NCBI GenBank assembly: GCA_023910605.1
Contig: JAAVVV010000001.1
Location: 1,168,698 to 1,232,697, forward strand
Length of the DNA stretch: 64,000 nucleotides
Origin: Bosea sp. (in: a-proteobacteria)
GTDB taxonomy: Bacteria; Pseudomonadota; Alphaproteobacteria; Rhizobiales; Beijerinckiaceae
Direction of reading: 5' to 3'
The notes beneath the pieces are model-generated. The model did not search any database, was not told the origin of the DNA, and was given only the letters and a program-made list of their open reading frames with translations. The position numbers and the translations under genes are program-made. Shown here one piece after another: positions 45,087 through 54,447 of this stretch; position 1 is the stretch's first letter; the number at the start of each line of letters is the position of its first letter.

Positions 45087-45317
45087 TGTTTCTCGCCCGG
45101 CGCGGCGTGATGATCCGTATCGTGTCGCCACGCATCGTGAAGATCACCGCGAAGATCCGGCCCTCCAGTTCGCCGATGATTTTCCACCGGGTTCACCATC
45201 TTGATCCGTTCGGACCTCGCTGCGGGGCCCACGCCAGAGCAGGACCATGTCAGTCAGATCGATGCCACGCTCGGCAAGGATGCGGCGCGCTTTCTGCGCG
45301 TCCCATTCGAAATTCAC
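45028..45317 (-). pseudogene. brnT: BrnT family toxin, frameshifted
   Basis: From GTG at 45317 the frame reads VNFEWDAQKARRILAERGID then RSEVRTDQDGEP, a BrnT N-terminus. It then runs to an early stop. The rest of BrnT continues in the next frame: WKIIGELEGRIFAVIFTMRG then DTIRIITPRRARNNEER, ending past the brnA start as expected. One base is missing near 45187-45191: GAACCCGGTGG where GAACCCCGGTGG would encode EPRWK. BrnT is a RelE-like mRNA ribonuclease; this copy should make no active toxin unless the frame is corrected. Confidence 0.8.
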
Positions 45318-45434
45318 ATGTTCGGCCGCCAGTTTCTAGCGGCTCCCAGGCAGCTGCCCCATCGGCTGCCCTGTCGTGATGACACCTGTCACATACGAAC
45401 CGGGACTCGCGCCTCTGGCTTGGAATTGTCAGTC

Positions 45435-45462
45435 AGTGTATATACGTTTGGTATTTTGTCAA
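45435..45462 (-). promoter_or_regulatory. Promoter of the brnTA operon
   Basis: On the minus strand: -35 TTGACA (45462-45457), 16 bases, -10 TACACT (45440-45435). The 8-bp palindrome GTATATAC (45438-45445) overlaps the -10 region and could be part of a BrnA operator. The region is AT-rich compared with its flanks. Confidence 0.55.
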
Positions 45463-45516
45463 AACTCATCGTCTCGCCGTCATGACGGCCCGCGCCAACC
45501 GCGTTATACAACTGCG

Positions 45517-47418
45517 ATGAAGTTCCCCCCCTCCATTCTTGACGACATCAAGGCCCGGCTGCCCGCCTCCACGGTCGTGGGCCGGCGCGTGCGGCTGACC
45601 AAGGCTGGGCGGGAATGGAAGGGCCTGTCGCCCTTCGGCAAGGAAAAGACGCCGTCCTTCTTCGTCAATGACGTGAAGCAGGCCTGGTTCGACTTCTCGT
45701 CGGGGCGCAATGGCGACATCTTCAAGTTCGTGATGGAGACCGAGGGCCTGTCCTTTCCCGAGGCGGTGGAGCGGCTGGCGGCGGAGGCGGGAGTGATCCT
45801 TCCGCGCATCAGCGAGGATGCCGTCCGTCACGAGGAGGAGCGCAAGGGCCTTTTCGAGGTGATCGAACTGGCGGCGGCCTTCTTCGAGGCGGAGCTGCGC
45901 GGCCCGCGCGGCGTCGAGGCGCGGCGCTATCTTGAGGGGCGCGCGCTCTGGGGCGATCCCACCTGCCGCTTCCGGCTGGGCTATGCGCCCGCCGAGCGCT
46001 TCGCCTTGCGCGACCATCTGGCGGGCAAAGGCATCCCGGCCGAGCTGATGATCGAGGCCGGCCTGCTGATCCATGGCGACGATATCGCGGTGCCCTATGA
46101 CCGTTTCCGCGACCGGGTGATGTTTCCCATCGCCGATGTGCGCGGCCGCGTCATCGCCTTCGGGGGGCGTGCGCTCAGCCCCGACGCGCCGGCGAAGTAT
46201 CTCAACACGGCGGAGACCGGCCTGTTTCACAAGGGCCGGCTGCTCTACAACCATCACGTCGCCCGCAAGGCCGCGCATGATGCGGGGCAGGTCATCGCAG
46301 TTGAAGGCTATGTCGATGTCATCGCGATGACCCTGGCGGGCTTTGCCCATGCGGTGGCGCCGCTGGGCACGGCGCTGACCGAGGATCAGCTCGCCCTGCT
46401 CTGGCGCATGGCCGACGAGCCGACGCTGTGCTTCGATGGCGACAAGGCCGGGCGCAAGGCTGCGTGGCGCGCCATCGACATCGCGCTGCCGCTCATGGAG
46501 CCGGGCAAGTCGCTGAAATTCGCGCTGCTGCCCGAGGGCCAGGACCCGGACGACCTGCTGCGCTCGGGCGGGCCCGAAGCCGTGGGCGCAGTGCTGGCCG
46601 CGGCGCGGCCGCTGGTCGATCTGATCTGGTCGCGCGAGATCGAGGCCGCCCCGCTCGACACGCCCGAGCGCCGGGCCGCCTTCGAGCGGCGGCTGGGCCA
46701 GGTGCTCTCACAGATCAGGGACGAGGCCACGCGGCGGCATTACCGCGACGAGATGGACGCAAGGCTCGCCGCCCTGTTCCCGCGGCAGCCGGCGCGCGGC
46801 CGGCGCATGGAGCGCCGGGACGGACCTTATGCGGATCGGCGCGAGGGCTCCTATCAGCCGCGCCAGCGCGCCGCCATGACTGGCGGTCTGTCATCCCAGC
46901 CGCTGCGTGCCAGCCCGGCGCTGGCCCGTTCCGCCATCTTCGCGACGCCTGGCGTGGGCGACAACACGCGCGAGGCGACAGTTCTCATCGGGCTGGCCGC
47001 CCACCCCGCCATCCTTGCCGTCATGGCCGATGAGCTGGCCGAGGCAGACTGGCAGGGCCACAGCGCGCTGCGCCTGTGCCAGGCGCTGCTACAGGCGGTG
47101 GTGGACGGCGAATCGACCGCCGAGGGCATCGGGCGGCTGATGGCTTCGCCGGCCGTGCGGGAGGCCCATGCCCGCCTCGAACGCCTCGTGAGACCTTCCG
47201 ACAGGGCCCGTCTGGCTCACGATGCCGATCCTCACGCCGTTTCCGACATGATTCGCCAGGCTCTCGTCTTGCATCGGCGCGCCCGCACGCTACATAGCGA
47301 ACTCAAGGCGGCTGAACGGGCTTTTTCGGATGATGCAAGCGAGGATAATCTCGCCTGGTTGCTGGACGTGAAGGGAAGGCTGTCTTCGCTCGAAGGCACC
47401 GAAGCCACATCCAGCTAG
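45517..47418 (+). CDS. dnaG: DNA primase
   Basis: A 633-residue primase that makes RNA primers at the replication fork. The N-terminal CHC2 region is present (WKGLSPFGKEKTPSFFVNDV then WFDFSSGRNGDIFKFV), but its zinc-binding cysteines are replaced. The catalytic Toprim domain follows with VEGYVDVIAM and CFDGDKAGRKAAWRA. The C-terminal helicase-interaction part is more variable. ATG at 45517 starts MKFPPSILDDIKARL. It precedes rpoD as in many bacteria. Confidence 0.96.
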   Translation: MKFPPSILDDIKARLPASTVVGRRVRLTKAGREWKGLSPFGKEKTPSFFVNDVKQAWFDFSSGRNGDIFKFVMETEGLSFPEAVERLAAEAGVILPRISEDAVRHEEERKGLFEVIELAAAFFEAELRGPRGVEARRYLEGRALWGDPTCRFRLGYAPAERFALRDHLAGKGIPAELMIEAGLLIHGDDIAVPYDRFRDRVMFPIADVRGRVIAFGGRALSPDAPAKYLNTAETGLFHKGRLLYNHHVARKAAHDAGQVIAVEGYVDVIAMTLAGFAHAVAPLGTALTEDQLALLWRMADEPTLCFDGDKAGRKAAWRAIDIALPLMEPGKSLKFALLPEGQDPDDLLRSGGPEAVGAVLAAARPLVDLIWSREIEAAPLDTPERRAAFERRLGQVLSQIRDEATRRHYRDEMDARLAALFPRQPARGRRMERRDGPYADRREGSYQPRQRAAMTGGLSSQPLRASPALARSAIFATPGVGDNTREATVLIGLAAHPAILAVMADELAEADWQGHSALRLCQALLQAVVDGESTAEGIGRLMASPAVREAHARLERLVRPSDRARLAHDADPHAVSDMIRQALVLHRRARTLHSELKAAERAFSDDASEDNLAWLLDVKGRLSSLEGTEATSS

Positions 47419-47666
47419 CAGCGCATCATGCGGGACCGGATGAGGGGATCCGGCGCGCGTCAGGTCAGGATGCGATATGGAAGGCCCGGGCGCGCGGTCG
47501 CGGCTCGGGCTGGCGGATGGTAACTGTTCCATAAGCGGATCAGCCGCCATCTTGACGACCGAGGGAATCAGACGGGATGTTCATGGTCCGAGTTAGGCCG
47601 TGGCAGCCCTTTTTTGGCGTTCAGGATGCTTCCTGCCGTCAAGACGCTGGACGAGAGAACAGGCGC
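47419..47666. other. dnaG-rpoD intergenic region
   Basis: About 248 bases that should hold the rpoD promoter. The upstream frame from 47577 is open but encodes no family sequence. I cannot place a promoter with confidence. Confidence 0.35.
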
Positions 47667-49694
47667 ATGGCCACGAAGACGACAGAACGCGAAGGCGACG
47701 AGGCGGTCGAGGACAAGAAGCCCCAGTCCGACGGCCCTTTGCTCGACCTGACCGATCAGGCTGTCAAACGGATGCTGAAGCTCGCCAAGAAGCGGGGCTT
47801 CGTCACCTATGAAGAGCTGAACGACGTTCTGCCCTCCGAAGAGTTCACCTCGGACCAGATCGAGGATGTCTATGCCCAGCTCTCCGAGATGGGCATCAAT
47901 GTCGTCGAGCAGGACGACAATGACGATGCCGCCGCCGAGGCCCCTGCCGGCGCCGAGGCGGATGGCGATGAAGAGATCGAGGGTGAGAGCCCCGAGCCCG
48001 TCCGCACCGCCATGCCCGTCAAGATGGAGCAGAACCTCGCCGCGACCGAGCGGACGGACGATCCCGTCCGCATGTATCTGCGCGAGATGGGTTCGGTCGA
48101 GCTTCTCTCCCGCGAAGGCGAAATCGCCATCGCCAAGCGCATCGAGGCCGGCCGCGAGGCGATGATCGCCGGGCTTTGCGAGAGCCCGCTGACCTTCCAG
48201 GCCATCATCATCTGGCGTGACGAACTGAACGAGGGCAAGGTCCTGCTGCGCGAGATCATCGATCTCGAAGCCACCTATGCCGGCCCCGACGGCAAGGGCG
48301 CGCCCAAGGTCGAGGGCGCGGACGGCTTCGACGAGCCCGAGGCCTCACCCGCTCGCTCCCTCAACGAGGATGGCGAGGAGATCGCCCCGCCGCAGCCTGA
48401 CCTCGACGAGGACGACCTTGAGAACAACGTCTCGCTCTCCGCCATGGAGGCCGAGCTCAAGCCCAAGGTGCTCGAAACCTTCGACGCCATCGCCGATAAC
48501 TACAAGAAGCTGCGCCGGCTTCAGGATCAGGACATCGAGCATCGGCTGGCCAACACCAAGCTCACGCCCGCGCAGGAGCGCAAGTATCGCGAGCTGAAGA
48601 TCGACATCGTCACGGCGGTGAAGTCGCTCTCGCTCAACCAGAACCGCATCGAGGCGCTGGTCGAGCAGCTTTACGACATCAACAAGCGGCTCATCAGCCA
48701 GGAGACCCGGCTGCTCAGGCTCGCCGAATCCTATGGCGTCAGCCGCGAGGATTTCCTCAGGAACCATCAGGGCGGCGAGCTGGACCCCAAGTGGCTGCTG
48801 CGCGTCTCCAAGCTCGGCTCGCGTGGTTGGAAGGAATTCGTCGCCGCCGAGAAGGACCGGATCAAGGAACTGCGCGAGGACATTCACAATCTCGCCTCGG
48901 AGACGGGGCTGGAGATCGTCGAGTTCCGCAAGATCGTGAACATGGTCCAGAAGGGCGAGCGCGAAGCCCGGCAGGCCAAGAAGGAGATGATCGAGGCCAA
49001 TCTGCGCCTCGTGATCTCGATCGCCAAGAAGTACACCAATCGCGGGCTGCAGTTCCTTGACCTGATCCAGGAAGGCAACATCGGCCTGATGAAGGCGGTC
49101 GACAAGTTCGAGTATCGCCGCGGCTACAAGTTCTCGACCTACGCCACCTGGTGGATCCGGCAGGCCATCACCCGCTCGATCGCGGATCAGGCGCGCACGA
49201 TCCGCATTCCGGTGCACATGATCGAGACGATCAACAAGATCGTCCGCACCTCGCGCCAGATGCTGCACGAAATCGGCCGCGAACCCACGCCCGAGGAATT
49301 GGCGGAGAAGCTCGCCATGCCGCTCGAGAAGGTGCGCAAGGTCCTCAAGATCGCCAAGGAGCCGATCTCCCTTGAAACGCCGATCGGCGACGAGGAGGAT
49401 TCGCACCTCGGAGACTTCATCCCCGATCCGAACGTGCTGATGCCGATCGATGCCGCGATCCAGAGCAACCTGCGCGAAACGACGACACGCGTGCTCGCTT
49501 CGCTCACGCCGCGTGAAGAGCGCGTCCTGCGCATGCGCTTCGGCATCGGCATGAACACCGACCACACTCTCGAAGAGGTCGGCCAGCAGTTCTCGGTGAC
49601 CCGCGAGCGCATCCGCCAGATCGAGGCGAAGGCGCTGCGCAAGCTCAAGCATCCGTCAAGGTCGAGGAAGCTGCGCTCTTTCCTGGATAACTGA
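47667..49694 (+). CDS. rpoD: RNA polymerase primary sigma factor (sigma-70, RpoD)
   Basis: A 675-residue housekeeping sigma factor. Region 1.1 is at the N-terminus ([20 protein letters not shown]), and region 1.2 in [20 protein letters not shown]. The core region 2 has [20 protein letters not shown] and [20 protein letters not shown]. Region 4 ends with [20 protein letters not shown] and [22 protein letters not shown] at 47667 gives [12 protein letters not shown]. The large acidic insert between 1.2 and 2.1 is normal for this class. Confidence 0.98.
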   Translation: MATKTTEREGDEAVEDKKPQSDGPLLDLTDQAVKRMLKLAKKRGFVTYEELNDVLPSEEFTSDQIEDVYAQLSEMGINVVEQDDNDDAAAEAPAGAEADGDEEIEGESPEPVRTAMPVKMEQNLAATERTDDPVRMYLREMGSVELLSREGEIAIAKRIEAGREAMIAGLCESPLTFQAIIIWRDELNEGKVLLREIIDLEATYAGPDGKGAPKVEGADGFDEPEASPARSLNEDGEEIAPPQPDLDEDDLENNVSLSAMEAELKPKVLETFDAIADNYKKLRRLQDQDIEHRLANTKLTPAQERKYRELKIDIVTAVKSLSLNQNRIEALVEQLYDINKRLISQETRLLRLAESYGVSREDFLRNHQGGELDPKWLLRVSKLGSRGWKEFVAAEKDRIKELREDIHNLASETGLEIVEFRKIVNMVQKGEREARQAKKEMIEANLRLVISIAKKYTNRGLQFLDLIQEGNIGLMKAVDKFEYRRGYKFSTYATWWIRQAITRSIADQARTIRIPVHMIETINKIVRTSRQMLHEIGREPTPEELAEKLAMPLEKVRKVLKIAKEPISLETPIGDEEDSHLGDFIPDPNVLMPIDAAIQSNLRETTTRVLASLTPREERVLRMRFGIGMNTDHTLEEVGQQFSVTRERIRQIEAKALRKLKHPSRSRKLRSFLDN

Positions 49695-49705
49695 GGCCGC
49701 CTTCG

Positions 49706-49984
49706 ATGTCATTCTTCAAGAAGCTTTTCGGCGGCGGCGCACCCAGGGCGGAGGCTCCTGCGCCCACCGCCGAGCACAATGGCTATCTCATCCACGCCAT
49801 GCCCTATCAGGAGCAGGGCCAGTGGCAGATGTGCGGCATCATCGAGAAACGGATCGACGGCGAGGTGAAGGCCCACCGCTTCATCCGGGCCGACCGCTTC
49901 CCCGGCAAGGACGACGCCATCGAGATGACCTTCCTCAAGGCCCGCCAGATCATTGACCAGTCGGGCGACCGCATCTTCAGCTGA
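49706..49984 (+). CDS. HlyU family protein
   Basis: A 92-residue HlyU-like protein: [11 protein letters not shown] at the start, then [20 protein letters not shown] and [20 protein letters not shown]. In Vibrio HlyU activates hemolysin genes; the alphaproteobacterial members are of uncertain function. It starts 12 bases after rpoD and may share its transcript. Confidence 0.88.
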   Translation: MSFFKKLFGGGAPRAEAPAPTAEHNGYLIHAMPYQEQGQWQMCGIIEKRIDGEVKAHRFIRADRFPGKDDAIEMTFLKARQIIDQSGDRIFS

Positions 49985-50059
49985 GGCCGCGCGCCTTCCG
50001 CATCGGCCCGTTCCGCTTTCAAGGCTGCGCCGCCCGGCGTTGGCGACAGTTGCGGGCGG

Positions 50060-51304
50060 ATGCGCAGCGCCTATGGTCGCCTGATGATGTCGATCAGCGC
50101 CTGCGCCCCTGACAGCCGTTATTCCTGGCAGCGCCTCGGGCTGTCGCTGGCCTTCGCCACGCTCGCCTGCATCGGCTCATGGTCGGTGGTGGTCGCGCTT
50201 CCCGCCGTGCAGGCGGAGTTCGGCGTGGTGCGCGGCGCGGCCTCGGCGCCCTACACGATGATGATGGTCGGCTTCGCCGCCGCCGCGATCGGCATGGGCC
50301 GGCTCTCGGACCGGTTCGGGATCGCACCGGCCATGATCATCGCGGCGCTGTGCCAGAGCTCGGGCTATGTGCTGGCCGGCTTTTCAGGCTCGATCTGGCA
50401 GTTCGGCATGGCCCATCTGCTGATCGGCGCCGGCGCATCCATCGGCTTTGCGCCGCTCATCGCCGATGTCTCGCACTGGTTCGTGCGCTCGCGCGGGCTT
50501 GCGGTCGGCATCGCCGCCACGGGCAACTATCTCGCCGGCGCACTGTGGTCGCCCGTGCTGCAACAGGCCATCTCCACCGAAGGCTGGCGCCATGCGCACA
50601 TCGCCATCGGGCTCATCCTCCTGGCCTTCATGCTGCCGATGACGCTGTTCTTCCGCCGGCGCCCGCCGCAGGCCGATTATGCTCGGGCGGAAGCGGCCAG
50701 CGCGGCGGCGCGGTCGGGCTTGGGCCTCTCGCCCAATGCGCTGATGACCATCCTGTGCATCGCCGGCTTTGGCTGCTGCATGGCGATGGCGATGCCGCAG
50801 GTGCACATCGTCGCCTATTGCACCGATCTGGGCTATGGCGCGGCCCGCGGCGCGGAGATGCTGGCCCTGATGCTGGGCCTTGGCGTCATCAGCCGCATCG
50901 GCTCAGGGATGCTGGCCGACCGCATCGGCGGCGTCGCGGTTTTGCTCATCGGCTCGTCCATGCAGGCGGCGGCGCTGTTCCTCTACCTGTGGTTCGACGC
51001 GCTGGCCTCGCTCTACATCATCTCCGGCATCTTCGGCCTGTTCCAGGGCGGCATCGTGCCGATGTATGCGATGATCGCGCGGCAATACATGCCCCCTCGC
51101 GAGGCGGGCGCGCGCGTCGGCTTCGTCATCACGGCCACCATCGTGGGCATGGCGGCAGGCGGCCTCGCCTCCGGCTACATCTTCGACGTCTTCGGTTCAT
51201 ACCGCATGGCCTTCCTGCACGGGCTGGCCTGGAACCTCGTCAACATCGTGCTGATCGGCTGGCTCCATGCCTGGCCGCACATCAAGCGGCAGCAGCCGGC
51301 TTGA
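50060..51304 (+). CDS. MFS transporter
   Basis: A 414-residue transporter with about 12 membrane segments. The MFS loop motif is GMGRLSDRFGIAPAM in the first half and SGMLADRIGGVAVLL in the second. It resembles monocarboxylate/oxalate-formate type carriers, but the substrate is not identifiable. ATG at 50060 is used; ATGs at 50084 and 50087 are possible. It ends with a short basic tail, 54 bases before the MetE-like gene. Confidence 0.85.
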   Translation: MRSAYGRLMMSISACAPDSRYSWQRLGLSLAFATLACIGSWSVVVALPAVQAEFGVVRGAASAPYTMMMVGFAAAAIGMGRLSDRFGIAPAMIIAALCQSSGYVLAGFSGSIWQFGMAHLLIGAGASIGFAPLIADVSHWFVRSRGLAVGIAATGNYLAGALWSPVLQQAISTEGWRHAHIAIGLILLAFMLPMTLFFRRRPPQADYARAEAASAAARSGLGLSPNALMTILCIAGFGCCMAMAMPQVHIVAYCTDLGYGAARGAEMLALMLGLGVISRIGSGMLADRIGGVAVLLIGSSMQAAALFLYLWFDALASLYIISGIFGLFQGGIVPMYAMIARQYMPPREAGARVGFVITATIVGMAAGGLASGYIFDVFGSYRMAFLHGLAWNLVNIVLIGWLHAWPHIKRQQPA

Positions 51305-51357
51305 CGCGGCGAGCCGGGGAGCGCAAACGCGGCCGACCCTCCTGAAGGATGTCCCCC

Positions 51358-52386
51358 ATGCTCCGCACCACGCTCGCCGGCTCCCTGCCCAAGCCCGTCT
51401 GGCTCGCCGAGCCTGAACGGCTCTGGGCGCCCTGGAAGCTGGAGGGCGCCGCGCTCGAGCAGGGCAAGCTCGACGCCACCATCCTGGCGGTGAAGTTGCA
51501 GGAGGATGCCGGCCTCGACATCGTGGGCGATGGCGAACAGGCGCGCGTCCACTTCGTCCACGGCTTCCTTGCCAATCTCGATGGCATCGACTTCGGCAAG
51601 AAGACGATGATGGGCATCCGCAACAACCGCTACATGGCCGAGGTGCCGACGGTGGTGGGCCCGATCCGCCGCAAGGGCTCGGTCCATGGCGCGGAGGCGC
51701 GGGCCGCCCGCGCCCATACCCGGCGCCAGCTCAAGTTCACGCTGCCGGGCCCGATGACCATCGTCGACACCATCGCCGACGAGCATTACGGCCGCCGCGC
51801 CGACCTCGCCATGGCTTTCGCCGAGGCGCTGAACGAGGAAGCCAGGGAACTGGAGGCGATCGGCGTCGATGTGGTCCAGTTCGATGAGCCCGCCTACAAT
51901 GTCTACATGGGCGAGGTCGCCGACTGGGGCATCGCCACGCTTGAGCGGGCGGCCCGCAGCCTCTCCTGCACGACCGCTGTCCACATCTGCTACGGCTACG
52001 GCATCAAGGCCAACATCGACTGGAAGAACACGCTCGGCGAAACCTGGCGCCATTACGAGGACACCTTCCCGGTTCTGGCCCGCTCCAGCATCGACCAGGT
52101 TTCGCTCGAATGCCGCAACAGCCGGGTGCCCATGGACCTGATCGCGCTGCTGAAGGGCAAGGATGTGCTCGCCGGCGCCATCGATGTCGCCTCCGACCAC
52201 ATCGAGACGCCCGAAGAGGTCGCCGCCACCATACGGGCGGCGCTGGCCTTCGTGGATGCGGAGAAGCTCTTCCCCTGCACCAATTGCGGCATGGCCCCGA
52301 TGTCGAACGCCGTGGCCTATGGCAAGCTCGCCGCGCTGTCGGCCGGCGCAGCCCTGGTGCGCAAGGAGCTTGGGTTGGCCGGCTGA
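51358..52386 (+). CDS. MetE-like cobalamin-independent methyltransferase (short form)
   Basis: A 342-residue protein equivalent to only the C-terminal catalytic half of MetE (about 750 residues). Zinc ligands are visible: TAVHICYGYG (His, Cys), a conserved Glu in SLECRNSR, and the last Cys in FPCTNCGMAPM. The block EAIGVDVVQFDEPAYNVYMG binds homocysteine in MetE. The methyl donor of such short forms is uncertain; some need partner proteins. ATG at 51358 has AAGGA 8 bases upstream. The next gene overlaps its stop (TGATG). Confidence 0.86.
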   Translation: MLRTTLAGSLPKPVWLAEPERLWAPWKLEGAALEQGKLDATILAVKLQEDAGLDIVGDGEQARVHFVHGFLANLDGIDFGKKTMMGIRNNRYMAEVPTVVGPIRRKGSVHGAEARAARAHTRRQLKFTLPGPMTIVDTIADEHYGRRADLAMAFAEALNEEARELEAIGVDVVQFDEPAYNVYMGEVADWGIATLERAARSLSCTTAVHICYGYGIKANIDWKNTLGETWRHYEDTFPVLARSSIDQVSLECRNSRVPMDLIALLKGKDVLAGAIDVASDHIETPEEVAATIRAALAFVDAEKLFPCTNCGMAPMSNAVAYGKLAALSAGAALVRKELGLAG

Positions 52387-52790
52387 TGCTGAGCGAACTT
52401 GAACATGTCTCGGCGCCGGTTCTGCCCCGGCGCCTGTTCGCCCTCAGACTCGTCCGGATCGGCCTTGTCTGGTTGGCGCTCACCGGCATGGGCCTCACCA
52501 TCGGCATGGCAGGCTATGCCCTGACCGAAGACATGGCGATGACGGATGCGTTCCTGAATGCAGCCATGATCCTGTCCGGCATGGGCCCGGTGACAGAGCT
52601 GCACACCCGCGCGGGCAAGCTGTTCGCCGGGTTTTACGCCATCTTCTCGGGCCTGTTCATTGTCGTGGCGACGGGGTTGATCCTGACGCCCATCCTGCAT
52701 CGCGTGCTGCACGTCCTGCATGTGGACGACGGTGATGATGACAAGGCCGACAAGGATGACAAGGATGACAAGGCTGCAAGGGGCCGCTAG
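52386..52790 (+). CDS. Two-TM membrane protein, ion-channel-like layout
   Basis: A 134-residue protein with two membrane helices (LVWLALTGMGLTIGMAGYAL and FAGFYAIFSGLFIVVATGLI) flanking a short re-entrant-like segment (NAAMILSGMGPVTELHT). The order resembles a two-helix potassium-channel pore, but the TVGYG filter is absent. The C-terminus is a low-complexity Asp/Lys tail (DDGDDDKADKDDKDDK). It overlaps the MetE-like gene (TGATG). Its function is unknown. Confidence 0.68.
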   Translation: MLSELEHVSAPVLPRRLFALRLVRIGLVWLALTGMGLTIGMAGYALTEDMAMTDAFLNAAMILSGMGPVTELHTRAGKLFAGFYAIFSGLFIVVATGLILTPILHRVLHVLHVDDGDDDKADKDDKDDKAARGR

Positions 52791-52826
52791 CGTCAGGCTC
52801 CCGCCGCCTTCAATGCCGGAGCGTCC

Positions 52827-53210
52827 ATGCCCGACCAGTCCCGGCCCGTGGGCCAGCTCACGATCAAGATCAGCGCCATGCCGGCGGACACCAACGCCAA
52901 TGGCGACATCTTCGGCGGCTGGGTCATGGCGCGCATGGACCAGGCCGGCGGCATCGCCGGGGTCGAGCGCGCGCAAGGCCGGGTGGTCACGGTCAAGGTC
53001 GATACGATGAACTTCATCAGGCCGATGAAGGTGGGCGACGTGCTGTGCGTCTACACCTCGATCGGCGATATCGGCCGCACCTCGATGAAGATCCTGATCG
53101 AGGCCTGGGCGCAGCGGTTCCGCACCAACGAGATGGAGAAGGTGACCGATGCCACCTTCACCTTCGTGGCTGTCGACGATGAGGGCAGGCCCCGCCCGAT
53201 TCCGCGTTGA
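52827..53210 (+). CDS. Acyl-CoA thioesterase (YciA-type hotdog)
   Basis: A 127-residue hotdog-fold thioesterase hydrolysing acyl-CoA esters. PADTNANGDIFGGWVMARMD contains the catalytic Asn/Asp region of the YciA family; VTVKVDTMNFIRPMKVGDVL is the second family block. It starts 36 bases after the 2-TM protein gene. The chain-length preference is unknown. Confidence 0.9.
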   Translation: MPDQSRPVGQLTIKISAMPADTNANGDIFGGWVMARMDQAGGIAGVERAQGRVVTVKVDTMNFIRPMKVGDVLCVYTSIGDIGRTSMKILIEAWAQRFRTNEMEKVTDATFTFVAVDDEGRPRPIPR

Positions 53211-53328
53211 AGCGCGGCGTTCCATCCTTAGCGAAGCTTTCCGGGGAAAGCGGAGCATTCTAGCTTTTGGGTCAACGGCCCGGTAAACGGATGGCCGAAA
53301 GGTGTTCGCACACAGCGAAGGTGCGAAC

Positions 53329-54372
53329 ATGACCCCGAGTCTCTCCCTTTCCGGACTTGAATCAGTGGTGGCCGGCGAACAATCGCCGCGCCGTGATGCC
53401 ATCCTCGCGGCCCTGACCAGTCAATATGTCGAGCTTGAGCCGCGTCTGGGCGATCGGCACATCGAGCTTTATGACAACGTGTTCCGCGTTCTGGTGCGCG
53501 GGATCGAGCTTCAGGCGCGGCTCGCGCTGGCTGAGCGCCTCGCGCCGATGAAGCGCGCTCCGCGTGAGATCATCCGCGAACTTGCCAGCGATCCTTACGC
53601 CATCGTGGCCACGCCTGTCATTCAGCTCTCGCCCGTGCTCACGGAAGATGACCTCGTCACCGTGGCGCGCACGTGCAGCGAAGCCCATCGCGCTGCGCTG
53701 GCCCAGCGCCCCGAGCTCAACACGACCATCACCGACGTGCTGGTGGACCGTCGCGAGCAATCGGTGCTCGTCGCGCTCATCGGCAACGACTCGGCGCGCC
53801 TGTCGCCCGATGGCGCCATCAAGCTCACCGAGGTGGCGGCCGGCAACACCGTCGTCGCGCAGGCCCTGGCCATGCGGCTGCAACTGCCCGCCACGACGGC
53901 GACACAGATCCTGCATGCGGCCCGCTCGGTCGTCGTGGCCATTCTGGCGCAGGCATCGCCCGAGGCGCGCGCCAGCGACATCACGGCCGCCGTCGGCGAG
54001 GCGATGGTCATGGTCCAGTCCCTGCCACGCGCCTATGACGGTCCGCTCACCGAACAGCAGGTCGTCACGCTCTACGGCATGAAGTCCTATGGCGAGGTGG
54101 CCGAGGGCCTGGGCCAGCTTGCCGGCATCGGCGCTGACCTTGTGATCCAGGCGCTCGAATCGCCCGTCATCGACGGCATGCTCATCGTGCTGAAAGCCGC
54201 GCGCTTCTCCACTGCCAATGCCGAGGCCATGCTCGCCGCCAGGCTCGACCTGGCCCCGGGTGCGCGCGCTCTGCTGGAGCCGATGCGGCAGTTCGGGCGC
54301 ATCAATGCGCCGGACCCTGCGCGGATGCTGACCTTCGTGCTCTCGCGGGACGTGAGCGCCATCATTCATTGA
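53329..54372 (+). CDS. DUF2336 domain protein (second copy)
   Basis: A 347-residue helical DUF2336 protein: ILAALTSQYVELEPRLGDRH, LYDNVFRVLVRGIELQARLA and ASDPYAIVATPVIQLSPVL. It belongs to the same family as the protein at 11936-13054 but is clearly diverged. ATG at 53329 is preceded by GAAGGTG; the GTG at 53302 is less likely. Its function is unknown. Confidence 0.8.
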   Translation: MTPSLSLSGLESVVAGEQSPRRDAILAALTSQYVELEPRLGDRHIELYDNVFRVLVRGIELQARLALAERLAPMKRAPREIIRELASDPYAIVATPVIQLSPVLTEDDLVTVARTCSEAHRAALAQRPELNTTITDVLVDRREQSVLVALIGNDSARLSPDGAIKLTEVAAGNTVVAQALAMRLQLPATTATQILHAARSVVVAILAQASPEARASDITAAVGEAMVMVQSLPRAYDGPLTEQQVVTLYGMKSYGEVAEGLGQLAGIGADLVIQALESPVIDGMLIVLKAARFSTANAEAMLAARLDLAPGARALLEPMRQFGRINAPDPARMLTFVLSRDVSAIIH

Positions 54373-54447
54373 AGCGAGGCCGGCTGCGTGGACAGCCGCC
54401 GCGCGCCATGAAACAAACCGTGCCATTGAACGGCGCGGAGGGTGGCG

